In this document: piece after piece, positions 10,645 through 22,002 of the stretch
How positions within the stretch are numbered: the stretch's first letter is position 1
Layout of the letters: each line of letters opens with the position of its first letter
From: Bathynomus jamesi
Lineage: Eukaryota; Arthropoda; Malacostraca; Isopoda; Cirolanidae
Length of the DNA stretch: 64,000 bases
Reading direction: 5' to 3'
NCBI GenBank assembly: GCA_023014485.1
Contig: JAJOZX010000873.1
Location: 620,001 to 684,000, forward strand
Notes under the pieces: generated by a model
Database searches by the model: none
What the model was told of the DNA's origin: nothing
The model's input: only the letters and a program-made list of their open reading frames with translations
Made by a program: the position numbers and the translations under genes

Positions 10645-13600
10645 CTTACGACTGCTCACTTCCCATCCTCCTACGAGTGCATCGCATACTTCGAGTCAAT
10701 CGTTGTAGCGGCTGCATGCACTAGCATCCCACGATCGTCCACCTACCCCCGCACACGACGGGTACCTTGGTGGACCCCAGAGTGCACGGAAGCCGTACGC
10801 GCCAAGAAGAAGACTGCTCGACGCTTCTACCGTACGCGACTCCCCATCCATCGCACGGAGATGCAGCGGGCCAGGACCATCGCCCGCCGAACAATGATGA
10901 AGACAGCGCGCCGAGCTTCTTGGCGTGCCTTTGTATCCGGCGTCACCACCACCACACCTTCGGCCACCATCTGGAAGAAGGTACGGGGTATCAAGAGGCG
11001 ACATGTCCCATCTCGACCCCCGGTCCTCTGGACGAACGACGGACTCCTATACGAGCCCAAATCGGTGGCAAACCACCTAGTTCTACCTTCGCCGCCGTTT
11101 CTTCCTCCGCGGTTAGCTCCCTCGTACCCGCCCCTAACAATAGCTCCTCTTCACCGTCCATAGACAGCACCTACAACTGGTTGTTCACCAAGCATGAACT
11201 ACAGGCGGCACTGGCCTCTCGACGATCCCCTTGTCCCTGCCCGGACGATATCCCGTACAGCATGATCTAGCACATCCACCCTACCTTACAAATTTTCTAC
11301 TAGACCTATACAACCGCATATGGATAGAGGGCGCCTTCCTCTCCCGGTGGAGGGAGGCCTACGTAATCCCTATCCTCAAACCCGGCAAAGATTCCCTCGA
11401 TCCCACAAACTACAGACCAATCGCCGTAACGAGTTGTACCTGCAAAATCTTCGAAAAAATGGTCGCTACGCGACTATCGCTCTTCTTGGAAAATAGTAAT
11501 TCCTTCCCGGCTATCGTTCTTCCTGGAAAATAGTAATTCCTTCCCGGCTACCCAGTCCGGCTTAAGACAATTTCGCTCCACCACTGATCCTCTCCTGCTC
11601 CTCAGCCGAGACATACAGAATACCTTAGACAGTGGACAGTTCGTCCTATCAATTTTTTTTTTTACATTCAGAAGGCCTACGACACCACCCGTAGGACAAT
11701 AATCCTTCGTCAGCTCCAACATCTAGGTCTCGTCGGAGCCATGCCGACTTTTATCAGGAGCTTCCTGTCCTCCCGAACCTTTAAAGTTCGGGTGGGCTCA
11801 GTCCTCTCAGACACCTTCGTGCAGGAGGACGGGGTCCCACAGGGAAGCATCCTCATTGTTCTATGCTTTTCCATCGTCATGAATACAGTCTCAAAATGCT
11901 TTCCACCCACCATCCGTTCTTCCATCTACGCGGATGACCTTGCGATCTACTTCGCAGGGCGGGAGCCGTCCGTCGTTCAACGGCAAATTCAGTTCGCCAT
12001 CTACCGGGTGGAAAGGTGGGCGATGTCGGTGGGGTTCCGCCTGTCCACCCCCAAGTCCAAGTGTATGCTCTTCAGCAGAAGACCCGCAACCCTTCCTGTT
12101 TCCTCTGTCACGTTATACGGCAATCGTCTTGAGGTGGTACCCTTCACGCGATTTCTGGGCTTGACTAGACCGACGGTTCAACTGGGTTCCCCATCTCAAA
12201 CACCTGAAGCAATCCCTCCAACGTCCCCTCGCTCTCCTAGATCACCTCTCCCACACCACATGGGACGCAGACCGATGCTCTCTCCTTTGCCTTTACACTT
12301 CCATGGTCCAGTCGAAGCTGGACTATGGCAGTGTAGCATACGGTTCAGCCTACAACGCCTGCCTCCGTATCTTGGACCCTGTCCTTAATAGGGGCCTCCG
12401 CCTCGCCACCGGTGCTTTCCGCTCTTCCCCAGCCTCCAGTCTTCAAGTGGATTGTAATTACCTCCCTTTCGCCCTCCGACGGGGTCTGCTCCTCATGAGG
12501 ACATATCTCCGTGCACAGAGACTTCCCTCTTCGCTTCTATGCGCGGCGATTTCTGAACTCCCACCCCAGGGACGGAGCTAGCACTTCACTGAAGCGGTCC
12601 GCTCTTTCCTTGACCTTTCCAACATGCCCACCCCCTCAGTTATCCCCATTTCATACAGCATCTACCCTCCCCCTCCTGGCTCCTCACCCCTATCAAGTTT
12701 TGCAGGGACCTGTGTGCCCTACCGAAGACTACCACGAGCGCTACGTTATACAGGTCACTCTTCCGAGAACACGCAACCCAACACCCGGACACAGTCCCCA
12801 TTTATACAGATGGCTCCCGCTCGGAGGGTGGTACGGCCGTTTTCTCGAGGTGTCAGCCTGCCCCGCGAGACCTCCGTTTTCTCGGCAGAACTCTTCGCGA
12901 CTATGGAGGCCCTCGACAGCTCCGTCATTTATTCATATTCCCACTTCTCTCCCTAGAGAGATTTAACCTCCCTCACCCGCTCGTCTGTACCATCCAGCAA
13001 ACCTTCCACTTTTTAACAGCCTTCCGACACAAGACAATTGCCTTCTGCTGGGTCCCGGCACATGTCGGCATCCAGGGTAACGAGGAAGCGGACCGCACGG
13101 CAGAGACGGCCTGCTTACTGCCGGTCTCCTCCCGGCCCCTCTCTTTCTCCGACTTCTTCCCGACTCTCCGCTCCCACTTCCGCTCCATCTGGCAATGGGA
13201 GTGGGACCAGGCCACACAGAACAAACTCCACAAGATCAAACTGCAATTAGGATACTGGGCCTCCTCATTCCACCGGTCCCGCCATAAAGAAGTGATTCTA
13301 GTTTGTCTCCGCCTAGGACACACACGCATTACTCATGGTCACATTATGGCTAAATCGCCAGCCCCGCTCTGCCCTACCTGCCATACCCCTATCACTGTCG
13401 TACATCTGGTCGAATGCCCAAACCTGTCTGCTCTTCGTCGTAGGTGTTTCCCTCTCTTGACCAAAATTCCCATACCCGAGCGTCTACAAGTAATACTCGC
13501 CGAAGGCCCCCATTTTTCAGCGGAAGCGATTTTCCTTTTCCTCACTTATTCCCATCAGCTTCATCGTATCTAAGACCATACCCCTCCTACCTACTATCCA

Positions 13601-13689
13601 GCAACTGAACCTTACTCACCCCTCTAGTCTACCAGCCCCAACTCAGTAACGCCACCCACCGCTGGGGATAGGGGATTTAAAGAATTCTT

Positions 13690-14250
13690 CCCACGTTGTC
13701 CCAGCGTATCGTAAAAGGCGACTAAAAATAAGAGACAGGTGCGGGGAACTGGACCCCCCCCCCCACCTGTATTTAACTTTCATAAACAGGAATGGTCAGA
13801 GAACGGGCATAGTGGGGCTTTCCCGCGACGGCTCAGTCTCGGGTGTCTGAATGTGCGTGGATGTGGTCAGGATGATGATAAGGGGGAGAGTGGTGCTCTG
13901 TTTCGTGAGAGAGGCCCCGAGTGAAACAAAGCTGAAAGGTAAGGGTGTGGAGTGGTTTGGGAATGTTTGGGGTGCAAAGTCTGGGATTGGGGAGGGGGTA
14001 AGGGCAAGGGCAAGGGAGGGGGTTGCGCTTCTGATACGTGATGGCCTATGGGAATGTGTGAAAGTGTGTAAGGAAGTGAATTCAAGGCTGATGTGGATTA
14101 GAATGAAAGTGGGCCAAGAGAGAGGGGTAATTGTTAGTGCGTATGGACTTGGGAGTGAGAAGAGTGAAGACGAGTGGGACGAACTGGGTGAGTATTTGGG
14201 TAGTTTTAATGCGAGGGATGTACCTATGTTGCCATCAGGTCAAAGTTGAG
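13690..14250 (+). mobile_element. LINE endonuclease fragment (CR1/L2-like)
   Basis: Starts with a leader containing AAGGCGACTAAAAATAAGAG and a C-rich tract, then LSLGCLNVRGCG (about 13835) and, after a frameshift, ETKLKGKGVEWFGNVWGAKS (about 13922) and REGVALLIRDGLWECV (14020), ending in SAYGLGSEKS. These are the first blocks of a CR1/L2-type endonuclease. The element is cut off before reverse transcriptase. The clade assignment rests on the CLNVRGCG..ETKLKG pattern and is moderate. Confidence 0.7.
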
Positions 14251-14490
14251 TCAGAAGGGTCACTTAACAAGTTAACTATCTCCTGGTAAGAGGATGGGAA
14301 GGGTCAGTCAGCTAATCCCTGATAGCAGTAATTAATTTCTAGGGTATATAAACTCTGTTCTCTGTTTATGCAGTCATTACCAGTTGACAAGGGCTCGCGA
14401 GGAGCCGAAACTGTATTGGTATTAAAGAAATAAAAATTTAAGTCTTCCTGACGACTGGTTTCCTCCTTCATACTTCGTCGCGACAGTGCG
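14250..14490 (+). other. LTR-like promoter and polyA segment
   Basis: A TATA-type box (GGGTATATAAACTC, about 14342) is followed about 60-70 bases later by GACAAGGGCTCGCGAGGAGC and then ATTAAAGAAATAAAA. A TATA box followed closely by a polyadenylation-like signal is what one expects in a solo LTR. No convincing target duplication or flanking retroelement ORF is seen, so this stays tentative. Confidence 0.3.
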
Positions 14491-14518
14491 TTATTTTACA
14501 TTATATATATACAGTATA

Positions 14519-14731
14519 TGGGCTACGTCGTGGCCAATGTCGTAACACCGTTTCCCGGAGATCAGCGAAGTTAAGCGACATTGGGTCTGGGTAGTAGTTG
14601 GATGGGAGACCGTCCTCCGCGCCCAGATTATGTAGCAACCCGTGGTTCGGATCCCACGTAAAGCTGTAGGTCCCCTCCGTTATATGACCTTAGATGTTGC
14701 GGAGGAGATTAAACAACCCCAATAAAAAAAA
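14519..14731 (+). mobile_element. 5S-rRNA-derived SINE, copy 1
   Basis: The first about 110 bases resemble 5S rRNA: GATCAGCGAAGTTAAGCGAC matches the box A region and AGTAGTTGGATGGGAGACCG matches the box C region. About 100 bases of unrelated body follow (TTATATGACCTTAGATG, GTTAAACAACC-type end) with an A-rich tail. It has too little stem complementarity and too long a body for a functional 5S gene. The same head-body arrangement recurs at 20801-21004, which defines a SINE family using a 5S internal promoter. Confidence 0.85.
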
Positions 14732-15600
14732 ATATATATATATATTAATTAAGAAGTATATCGATTGTGAAGTGTCTGTTCAAATGTAATGTTATAGTTT
14801 GCGTTTCTTCATCTTTAGCATTATGTCATTTGCTTTACCATTGGGAGTATATCATTAAACGCCCACCTCTTTATATTCCTTCTAATACACTATTCGCTGT
14901 ATTTTGTAACTCCTCCCCTTTTTAAAATGGTTACTTTTATTGGCTGTTAGGTATATCTTCTACCCAGAGACACTGATTATTTGTAAACTTGCCCTTTTTC
15001 GAATCTAATCTTTTAACTCGTTCACGATGTTTCCTGTTATTGTTGAAGACGGAGTTTCTTTAGAATTAAATAGAAATTTCGCAGCTCAAGTTTAACTGAT
15101 TTTAAGTCATAAAGAAGTTAAAAATTGAGTAAAAGGCTCTTTCGTAGGAATCATACTCGATTTTCAGTTATTTGTTACTGATTAGTGAAGCAAATTGTAG
15201 ACGCTTTCTTGTCGAACTGGTGTTTTACCGTTTCAAGTCTATACATATATTTGGTATTAAATGAAAAGTACCGTATCAGTGATGACTGGCAAGAAATATT
15301 GGCAAATATTCTGCTTTCCGACCACCTCTATTTTGACACATGAAACCACGCCTATTTCAATGCGTCAAATGGTGAAATAGAACAGGGATGAATCTTATAC
15401 CCGGTTGTACGTACGCAAGGTTAGGTGGTTAGTACAAATTTGGTTTCAATTTCCCACGTCGTCAACTTTTGGCGAATCAGGGGTCATGACATGGTTTCGA
15501 CTTCGCTATAATCGCCTTAAACTTCGTGGCCTTTGAAATGAATATTTATGCAGAATGAGCAACCAATTTGAGTAATATTTAAATAGTTTGGTATGTTTAG
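14732..15600. other. AT-rich intergenic stretch upstream of HMGCR
   Basis: No open frame with family resemblance, no terminal repeats and no RNA gene seen. The last 50 bases include AACCAATTTG (about 15560), a CCAAT-box-like sequence in the position expected of a proximal promoter element. Confidence 0.5.
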
Positions 15601-15640
15601 TTATAAAACTAAAGTCGAGTCAGTCAGTTATCAGAACGTC
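15601..15640 (+). promoter_or_regulatory. Candidate HMGCR core promoter (TATA and Inr)
   Basis: TTATAAAA at 15601-15608 is followed by GTCAGTCAGTT at 15619-15629, which holds two overlapping TCAGT arthropod initiator motifs about 20-25 bases downstream. A consensus splice donor (GAC|GTAAGT) lies at 15683/15684, so transcription from here would make a short leader exon of about 60 bases. Inference from motifs only. Confidence 0.5.
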
Positions 15641-15683
15641 CAAAGGAGTTGTCATTGTCCATCTAGTTATTCTAGTGGCTGAC
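15622..15683 (+). other. HMGCR: Probable 5' untranslated exon 1 of HMGCR
   Basis: Bounded by the initiator motifs and a strong donor GAC|GTAAGT. Joined to the acceptor TTACAG|C at 16011/16012, it places an in-frame TAG at 15673-15675 upstream of ATG 16031, closing the frame. That supports translation starting at 16031 and not in an upstream membrane-domain exon. The exon is not proven by transcript data. Confidence 0.5.
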
Positions 15684-16030
15684 GTAAGTCATGGCGTTGC
15701 ATAAACCCAAAATCGTTCCTTTTATAATTTTTAACAAAACTGCAATACAGTACAGGCATACACGAACAACGTTATGGCGATGTTACTATTTTTTTAGGGT
15801 TATTTTGTCGGTATTTTCCTTAATTTGCCACAAACTTCTGTGGTGGTTAGTTTTTGGAGAAATTATGGAAATAAGGGATTAAGTAGGGAGTTGTTTGCCG
15901 TTAAACCAAAGAGCTGGTTAGCACTCATTGTCAGTTATTTCAGCCTTCATACTATACAGTTTGTTTTACTGTTGAGATGGAATAAATACGAATAGTTGTT
16001 TATACTTACAGCTTTAGAGGGAGAGAGTGG

Positions 16031-19000
16031 ATGGATTTCTTTGTTTTGGGACTAAAGCTAATTTGGGAATATTCCATCAGGTGGTTAAATGCTGGATTGG
16101 ACCACGCCGTCCTTATGGTGCTTCTGGTCGTCCTTTTGATTAAATACACTTTCTTTGAGACATTTTGGCCTCTGCAAGAAAAGTCACATCTCACCAATAA
16201 AGAAAAGTTGAATTCCACTTCTGATAAAGGTAAGAAAGGGCGAGATTCATTGTACGTGGATGCGATGCTTAAACGTCGGTAAAATTTTATAATCATTGTA
16301 TAATGAATTATTACAATATCTCATTCATAAAGTCAAGAAGCAACATTTTCAGTTCAGATATTATTGATAACGAAATCTGTAAATAAGTTCGATAATTGAT
16401 AACATATTACAATTTTAAATGGCTTCATTTTTAAAACGATCAAATAAGTTTACATTGTCGTCAAAATTTTTATTTCAAACCTTTTTTTTTTCCCCCACCA
16501 CCAGGAGAAATGAATAAAGAATTGCAATCACACGCGCGCAATTCTTTTCCCACGGTCGGCGCAATTACCCCAACAGAAGACCTGAAAGGGGAAAGTGAGA
16601 AAGAACCTGAAAAGAAACCCCAGTTTCCTCGCACCCTTGACGAATGCTACAACATATCGCAAATGCAGGTAAATTAATTAAAAAGGTTGGAGTCTAATTT
16701 AAGTACGAATTATAAAAAATATTTTAACAAGAATCAAGCATTTGAAAGTCTTAAACGTGTGGTTTTGCAAAAAAGAAAATAAAAGTTTTAAGGCTTTATA
16801 ATAAATTCGCCATGATTCCAAATGAACACTTCTTATAACATCGATTTCTGCAACCATAGAACTAACATCCTTCTCACATCAATTTCTGACACAATAAAAT
16901 TGGAAAATAATATTTTTTATAGATTTCACGCTGTTGCTGTCAGACCAACGCTATCTTATTAAAAAAAAAAAAATGCTGTAGTGAGAACAGATAAACCACA
17001 CAGCGCCATCGAGGGCTGCCACCAGAAAGGTTTAAAAGATTTCAATTTTATTTGAAGTTGTTTCTGGTAATTGAAGAGAAGGAAAAAAAAAGCTTGACCC
17101 ATTAAATCCAATGGAAGATCTACCAAGCAAACTTTCAATATCTTTTGATATTTTGATGACTAAAAACCGAATAAAGAGAAAATTGCAATTTCACCTATTT
17201 ACATTTTTTTCATTGCAAAATTGGTTTGTGAATTACGTGAAAAGAATTAACCTATTTATTAGGATGGAATGAACAGTACTGGGTCTAAAGAGAGAACATA
17301 AACCATTAACAGTGTTGCCAAACATTCAATGCGTGCAAGAGTACCAATATAAAAGCTGTACTCAGGCGAGTACGGCGGGAAAGAATGGGCTAAGAAAGCG
17401 TCTTCAAATGTAATTATTTCTCATTGTGGGCTTCTCAGCGCTATATTTTAATTTTTTATTTTCCCGTTACTTAAGATAAGGTGAATATGTTTCAGTCGAA
17501 TTTAACAGTATTGGAATATATGCTGTCATTTTATTTAAAAAAGGGAAAAATAAACACGCAGGCCTATTCACTTATTTGAGAATGCAGCTTCGTTACCCTT
17601 GACTCCCACGCGTTTCTGTCACATTTCAAGTTCTCGAGAAGAGTTCAAGAAAATTAGCATATTTAAAGAACTGAAATAAGAATAAACCGATCAAAATCAT
17701 AAACTTGACAAAATTTCAGCCAAGTTCTATGAATGTTAAGTTACATATAGAGCAAAATGTGAGGGAACCAAGTGCTTGAAGTAAATTTCGTTTTAAAAAT
17801 GCTAGCGTTCACATATTACGCAATAGAGTTACATTGAGCTGTAACGACACTCAAAGTTAGGCCGTAACGGATAATGGTTTTAGTTTGTTGACCTCGCTTT
17901 CTTTTCTGAACATCCAGACATTGTTTCAATATTTCAGGATGGATTTTCCCTTCTGACCGACACAGAAGTTTTGAAATTGATCAACAATAACCTGGTTCCG
18001 CAGCGCACCTTGGAAAAAAAACTAAAAGATTCCTTTAGAGCCGTGTCCATCCGTCGCTCGTTTATTTCTGAAAAGATTCGCGACAAAGAAGCGCTTTCGA
18101 ATCTTCCTTTTCAGAATTACAATTATGAAAAGGTGAGAATAAAAAAGATATTTTTAACTAACTCCCGTCCTTAGCGTAAATAGTTTTTTAGTTTTTTATT
18201 TTCGTATTCTTATTTATCTTAATTTTGAGTAGCTAGTCTTAAGAGTTGATTTTATGTAATTCGCTTCTAAAAAGGGGTGTGTTTGGATAGCTTTGGTCTC
18301 AACTGATGTTCTACTAAAGCAGGGTTTCCCAACCTTGGGGTCGCGAACCGATCTGATAATTCTATTTTTACTTCTCTTCCTACGGCCGTCCGACAAGACC
18401 TTTATCAATCATGAATGTAGTTGCATATAACAGCTGAAATCTGGACCCTTCCCGCGCATAATAAACGCTGTGCTTATGAAGTATATATATATAATACCAA
18501 CTTTTGGGGAGTGTAAAACTTCGACCAGTGTTTGGGGGTCGTGAATTGTGTGAACATGATTTTCGGGGTCGCACTTGATAAAGGTTGTGAAACCCTGCAC
18601 TAGATGTATCTTACACTTTTTGTTATTTCCTCTCCGTGAATCATCAATCAGTGGTGAATTCGTTTCCTGAATGCTGACTCTGGACCGTATAGACTCGAAT
18701 TGGGGAGAGGGTCAGGAATTCAAGCGCTCGTGAAGATTGTGGGAAATAAAAGTATTTTGCTAATTTATGTATCTCCTTTGAAAACCTTAGCATTAAAAAA
18801 ACATTTATGCATCCCAGGTACAAGGTACTTGTTGCGAAAATGTAATTGGGTATGTACCAGTACCAGTAGGGGTTGCGGGACCCTTGAAGGTGAACGGAAC
18901 GGAATATATGATTCCTTTGGCGACAACGGAGGGCGCCCTGGTGGCTTCTACGAGTCGCGGGTGCAAGGCGATTTCTGCGTCAGGAGAAGGCGCGAAGAGT

Positions 19001-21986
19001 CTTGTGTTCAAAGACGGCATGACCAGAGCGCCTGTCGTTGAACTACCGTCGTTGGAGAAAGCCTTGTAAGTCCTTGGACCTTTTAGTTCCTCTCCCCACA
19101 TCATAACTTAGTCAGCTCTACAATGACGTAACCTACGCTAATATATGGCAACAATCCATTTTGAAGGCCGTTTGCATAAATGTATGTCATATTAATTTCC
19201 TTGCAGCGAAGTGCATGAGTGGATCCGAAAAAACTTTTCCACATTAGAAAGGTCGTTCAACGCAACGAGTAGTTTCGCCAGACTCCGTGACATCCACATG
19301 GGTTTCGCCGCTCGGCTTCTTTACATCCGATTTGAGGCGCCCACAGGGGACGCAATGGGCATGAATATGGTCACAAAGGTAGGATTAGGCTCAACTACTG
19401 CGTGAATCCCATCAAAAGCGGGAAATTAGGATATTTGTAATGTAAAATGAATTGTAAGAAATAGGTTATTATTTTTCAGGGAACTGAAGCTGCTATTTCG
19501 AAACTGAAGGAAATCTTCCCTGAACTCACAGTCATTAGTATCAGTGGCAACGTTTGCACAGATAAGAAACCTTCAGCAATCAATTGGTTAGTGATTGTTA
19601 CTAAAACATACAGTTCCTCGGAAACTGTAATTTTTTCCTTCATTGGCCGAAAACATTTATCTCATAAATTGGTTGAATTCAGTGGATGCTTTTTCCAAAC
19701 TAGGCATAATTTCTGACATCTATTGTTTTCCCCATAAAGAATTCCTGAATGAGTAAATTTATCGGGCTATGTCGTGGCCAGTGTCGTAACACAGTTTCCC
19801 ATCGATTACCGAAGTTATATATACGAGGGTAATTAAATAAGTATCCACACTTTTTATCTTCACAATTTTATTTTCACATATGATACATTATAAACACATC
19901 ACTTCTCAACATAGTCTCCCTGTTTCTCAATACACTTAGTCCAGCGATCTACAAGCTTCCTAATGCCATCTCAAAAGAATGTTTTTGGCTGTGCGCATAG
20001 CCAGTCATGCACCGCCTCCTTCAAGTCATCATTGCCTTGGAATCGCTGACCTCTCAAAGCGTCTTTTAGTGGTCCAAACAGGTAAAAATCCGAAGGTGCC
20101 AGGTCTGTACTGTAGGCTGGATGGTCGAAAACTTCAAATTTAAGTTCTTGAAAGCATTTTCTAGTCTGTGCAGTGGTATGAGGGCGCGCATTGTCGTGTA
20201 ACAGAATAACACCCCAACAATCTCTCTCCGTTTTGTGCGAATTGCTTGCTTTAACTCATTCCGAAGCATGTCAGAATACGATGCACTTGTTACTGTAGTT
20301 CCACGCTCTAGATAATGTTCAAGGAGAGGGCCTCATGTATCCCAAAACAGTGTTAGCATAACTACCTGCCGACGGCTACGCTTTGAACTTCCTTGCAACG
20401 GGAGATGTTGGATGCTTCCATTGAAGTACCGCTGCACAGACTAGAAAATGCCTTCAAGAACTTAAATTCGACGTTCTCGACCATCCAACCTACAGTCAAG
20501 ACCTGGCACCTTCGGATTTTTACCTGTTTGGACCACTAAAAGACGCTTTGAGAGGTCAGCGATTCCAAGGCGATGATGACTGGCTATGCACACAGCCAAA
20601 AACATTCTTTTGTGATGGCATTAGGAAGGTTGTAGATCGCTGGACTAAGTGTATTGAGAAACAGGGAGACTATGTTGAGAAGTGATGTGTTTATAATCTA
20701 TCAGATGTGAAAATAAAAAGTGCGGATACTTATTGAATTACCCTCGTACTTGTGTATATATAGTTCATCTACTTTTATTGGTTGTCATTTACCAGAATGT
20801 GGGCTACGTCGTGGCTAGTGTCGTAATACCGCTTCCCGTCGATCAGCGAAGTTAAGCGACATTGGGTCTGGGGAGTAGTTGGATGGGAGGCCGTCCTCTA
20901 CGTCCAGATTATGTATCGACCTGTGGTTCGGACCCCACGTAAAACCGTAGGTTTCCTACGTTATATGACCTTAGATGCTGCGAAGGAAGTTAAACAACCT
21001 CATCATTGCATTATTTAGTAAATAAATAATAAGGTAGAAGTAAAGGAATTTTCGTTAACCTTTGACAAGTACGAACGAGAAGTTCACCATGTTTCGGTTT
21101 TATTAATGAACTATCCTCGGAAGGAGAAGAGTCTAACGTGAACGCGTTTGATTGAAGGATTTTGGGCCGTGGAAAGTCGGTGGTATGCGAAGCCACTATT
21201 CCGGCAGCTGTTGTTAAGTCCGTGCTAAAGACGACCTCAGCCAAGTTGGTTGATTTGAATGGAAAGAAGAACCACATCGGGTCTTCTCTGGCAGGCTCCA
21301 TTGGAGGTAACAACGCCCATGCCGCAAACATCATTGCGGCACTTTTTATCGCCTGCGGACAGGTGAGTTCAGAATTTAAAATTAATTTGTGGATTCATTT
21401 ATTACGGTTTATTAAAAGGAAATGTAAAAGTTTCAGTTTTCATAAGAAAACTTGACGGCATTCTCCTTATTTAGGACCCAGCGCAAGTGGTGGAAAGCAG
21501 TTCATGCATGACGGTGATGGAGAGAGAGGGAAACGAGGGAGAGGATCTTTATGTCTCTGTCACATTGCCATGTCTTGAGGTTGGTACTGTGGGAGGTGGC
21601 ACCACCCTTCCTCCACAAGCAGCTTGCCTAAATATGCTCGGTATCAGAGGTAAGATTCGTATGAAGTTTCATCTGTAAGCCATTAGGAATAAACTTAAAG
21701 CGTTAATTTTTTTACAAAAGGAAAGTATATTAAAGTGGAATCTTTTGTGGAAGAATTAAAAAAGTTGATTGTACATTTGTTTATGTAACTTATATTTCGC
21801 CTCACAGGTCCTTCCAAGGACTCCTCCGGAGAAAATGCCAAGTGTCTTGCGATGATTGCAGCAGCTGCAGTTATGGCGGGAGAGCTCTCTCTCATTGCCT
21901 CATTGGCGGAACACACCCTCGTCGAAAGCCATCTGAGGATGAATCGTCCGCCTCCGTCTTCGACCAGCTCAACAAACAGCTCTTGA
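16031..21986 (+). CDS. HMGCR: HMG-CoA reductase, short single-helix form (9 coding exons)
   Basis: Reduces HMG-CoA to mevalonate with NADPH. Coding exons: 16031-16229, 16505-16668, 17938-18132, 18818-19065, 19207-19378, 19480-19586, 21158-21362, 21475-21649, 21808-21986. All have GT-AG introns and phases agree, giving 1644 bases and 547 residues. Residues 23-42 form one hydrophobic helix ending IKYTFFE, matching the last membrane span of the family. Catalytic blocks: [12 protein letters not shown] (193-204), Glu224 in [17 protein letters not shown] (316-323), Lys356 in [21 protein letters not shown] (467-478) and His530 in LVESH. Animal enzymes are usually about 850-900 residues with a sterol-sensing multi-span domain, absent here. 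The position of the mammalian AMPK serine (six after the His) is Pro536. Further upstream exons from another promoter cannot be excluded. Confidence 0.93.
18320..18597. mobile_element. hAT-type MITE in HMGCR intron
   Basis: Ends CAGGGTTTCCCAACC and GGTTGTGAAACCCTG are inverted repeats. The flanking 8-mers TACTAAAG and CACTAGAT match at 5 of 8 positions, a decayed target duplication. The interior has no coding capacity. Confidence 0.8.
19764..19816 (+). mobile_element. 5S-derived SINE, truncated copy
   Basis: GGGCTATGTCGTGGCCAGTG and the following bases match the first 50 bases of the SINE at 14519 and 20801. It stops at GAAGTTA just before the mariner target TA. The body is not found on the other side of the mariner, so the loss is a truncation and not a simple split. 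Confidence 0.7.
19824..20746. mobile_element. Palindromic mariner in HMGCR intron
   Basis: Ends CGAGGGTAATTAAATAAGTA and TACTTATTGAATTACCCTCG, flanked by TA. The left arm (19824 to about 20178) and right arm (about 20428-20746) are inverted copies of the same mariner 3' region. The right arm has lost about 30 bases relative to the left. Each arm encodes mariner C-terminal sequence ([23 protein letters not shown]; the right arm, plus strand, is clearest around 20500-20560). The middle continues the left-arm transposase. The 5' half of the transposase gene is replaced by an inverted 3' half. Confidence 0.9.
20801..21004 (+). mobile_element. 5S-derived SINE, copy 2
   Basis: Same 5S-like head (GATCAGCGAAGTTAAGCGAC, GTAGTTGGATGGGAGGCCG) and same body (TATATGACCTTAGATGCTGC) as the copy at 14519. 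It lies about 150 bases upstream of HMGCR coding exon 7, on the same strand as the gene. Confidence 0.87.
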
Positions 21987-22002
21987 GAGTGGTTGGTGTG
22001 AC

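Larger units (their letters stand above)
9062..13573 (+). pseudogene. LINE ORF2: endonuclease, reverse transcriptase, RNase H
   Basis: Begins at ATG 9062 with VHWNCRGI, an AP-endonuclease start. LLLGDFNSRYPLWGDT (about 9445) and YGSDHFPVQL (about 9680) are the later endonuclease blocks. After the hAT insertion come WWTPEC (10770), YVIPILKPGKD and NYRPIAV (11360-11430), EDGVPQGS (11830) and the RT catalytic YADDLAIY (11925). An RNase H segment follows (IYTDGSR near 12800, CWVPAHVGIQGNEEAD near 13045) and a C-terminal CPTCHTPITVVHLVECP (13370) ends at the TAA after 13570. There are multiple frameshifts and a stop at about 9424, so it is inactive. Confidence 0.88.
6280..13650 (+). mobile_element. 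Decayed non-LTR retrotransposon with RNase H (I/R1/LOA-like)
   Basis: A GC-rich, pyrimidine-biased block, sharply different from the AT-rich surroundings. In order it carries a gag-like ORF1 with zinc knuckles, an endonuclease, reverse transcriptase, RNase H and a C-terminal Cys/His segment, all on the plus strand. Frameshifts, stops, a small tandem duplication (about 11490-11555) and a hAT insertion (9807-10644) break it. The 5' boundary is placed where the composition changes. The clade is inferred from the presence of RNase H. A truncated second copy lies at about 59990-61430 on the minus strand. Confidence 0.88.

Noticed and set aside
14519..14731. Functional 5S rRNA gene
   Set aside because: Only the internal promoter half is well matched, an unrelated body follows, and copies are dispersed.
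15691..15882. 63-codon open frame with hydrophobic stretches just upstream of HMGCR
   Set aside because: It lies in the probable first intron, has no similarity to the reductase anchor, and would not splice in phase to 16012.
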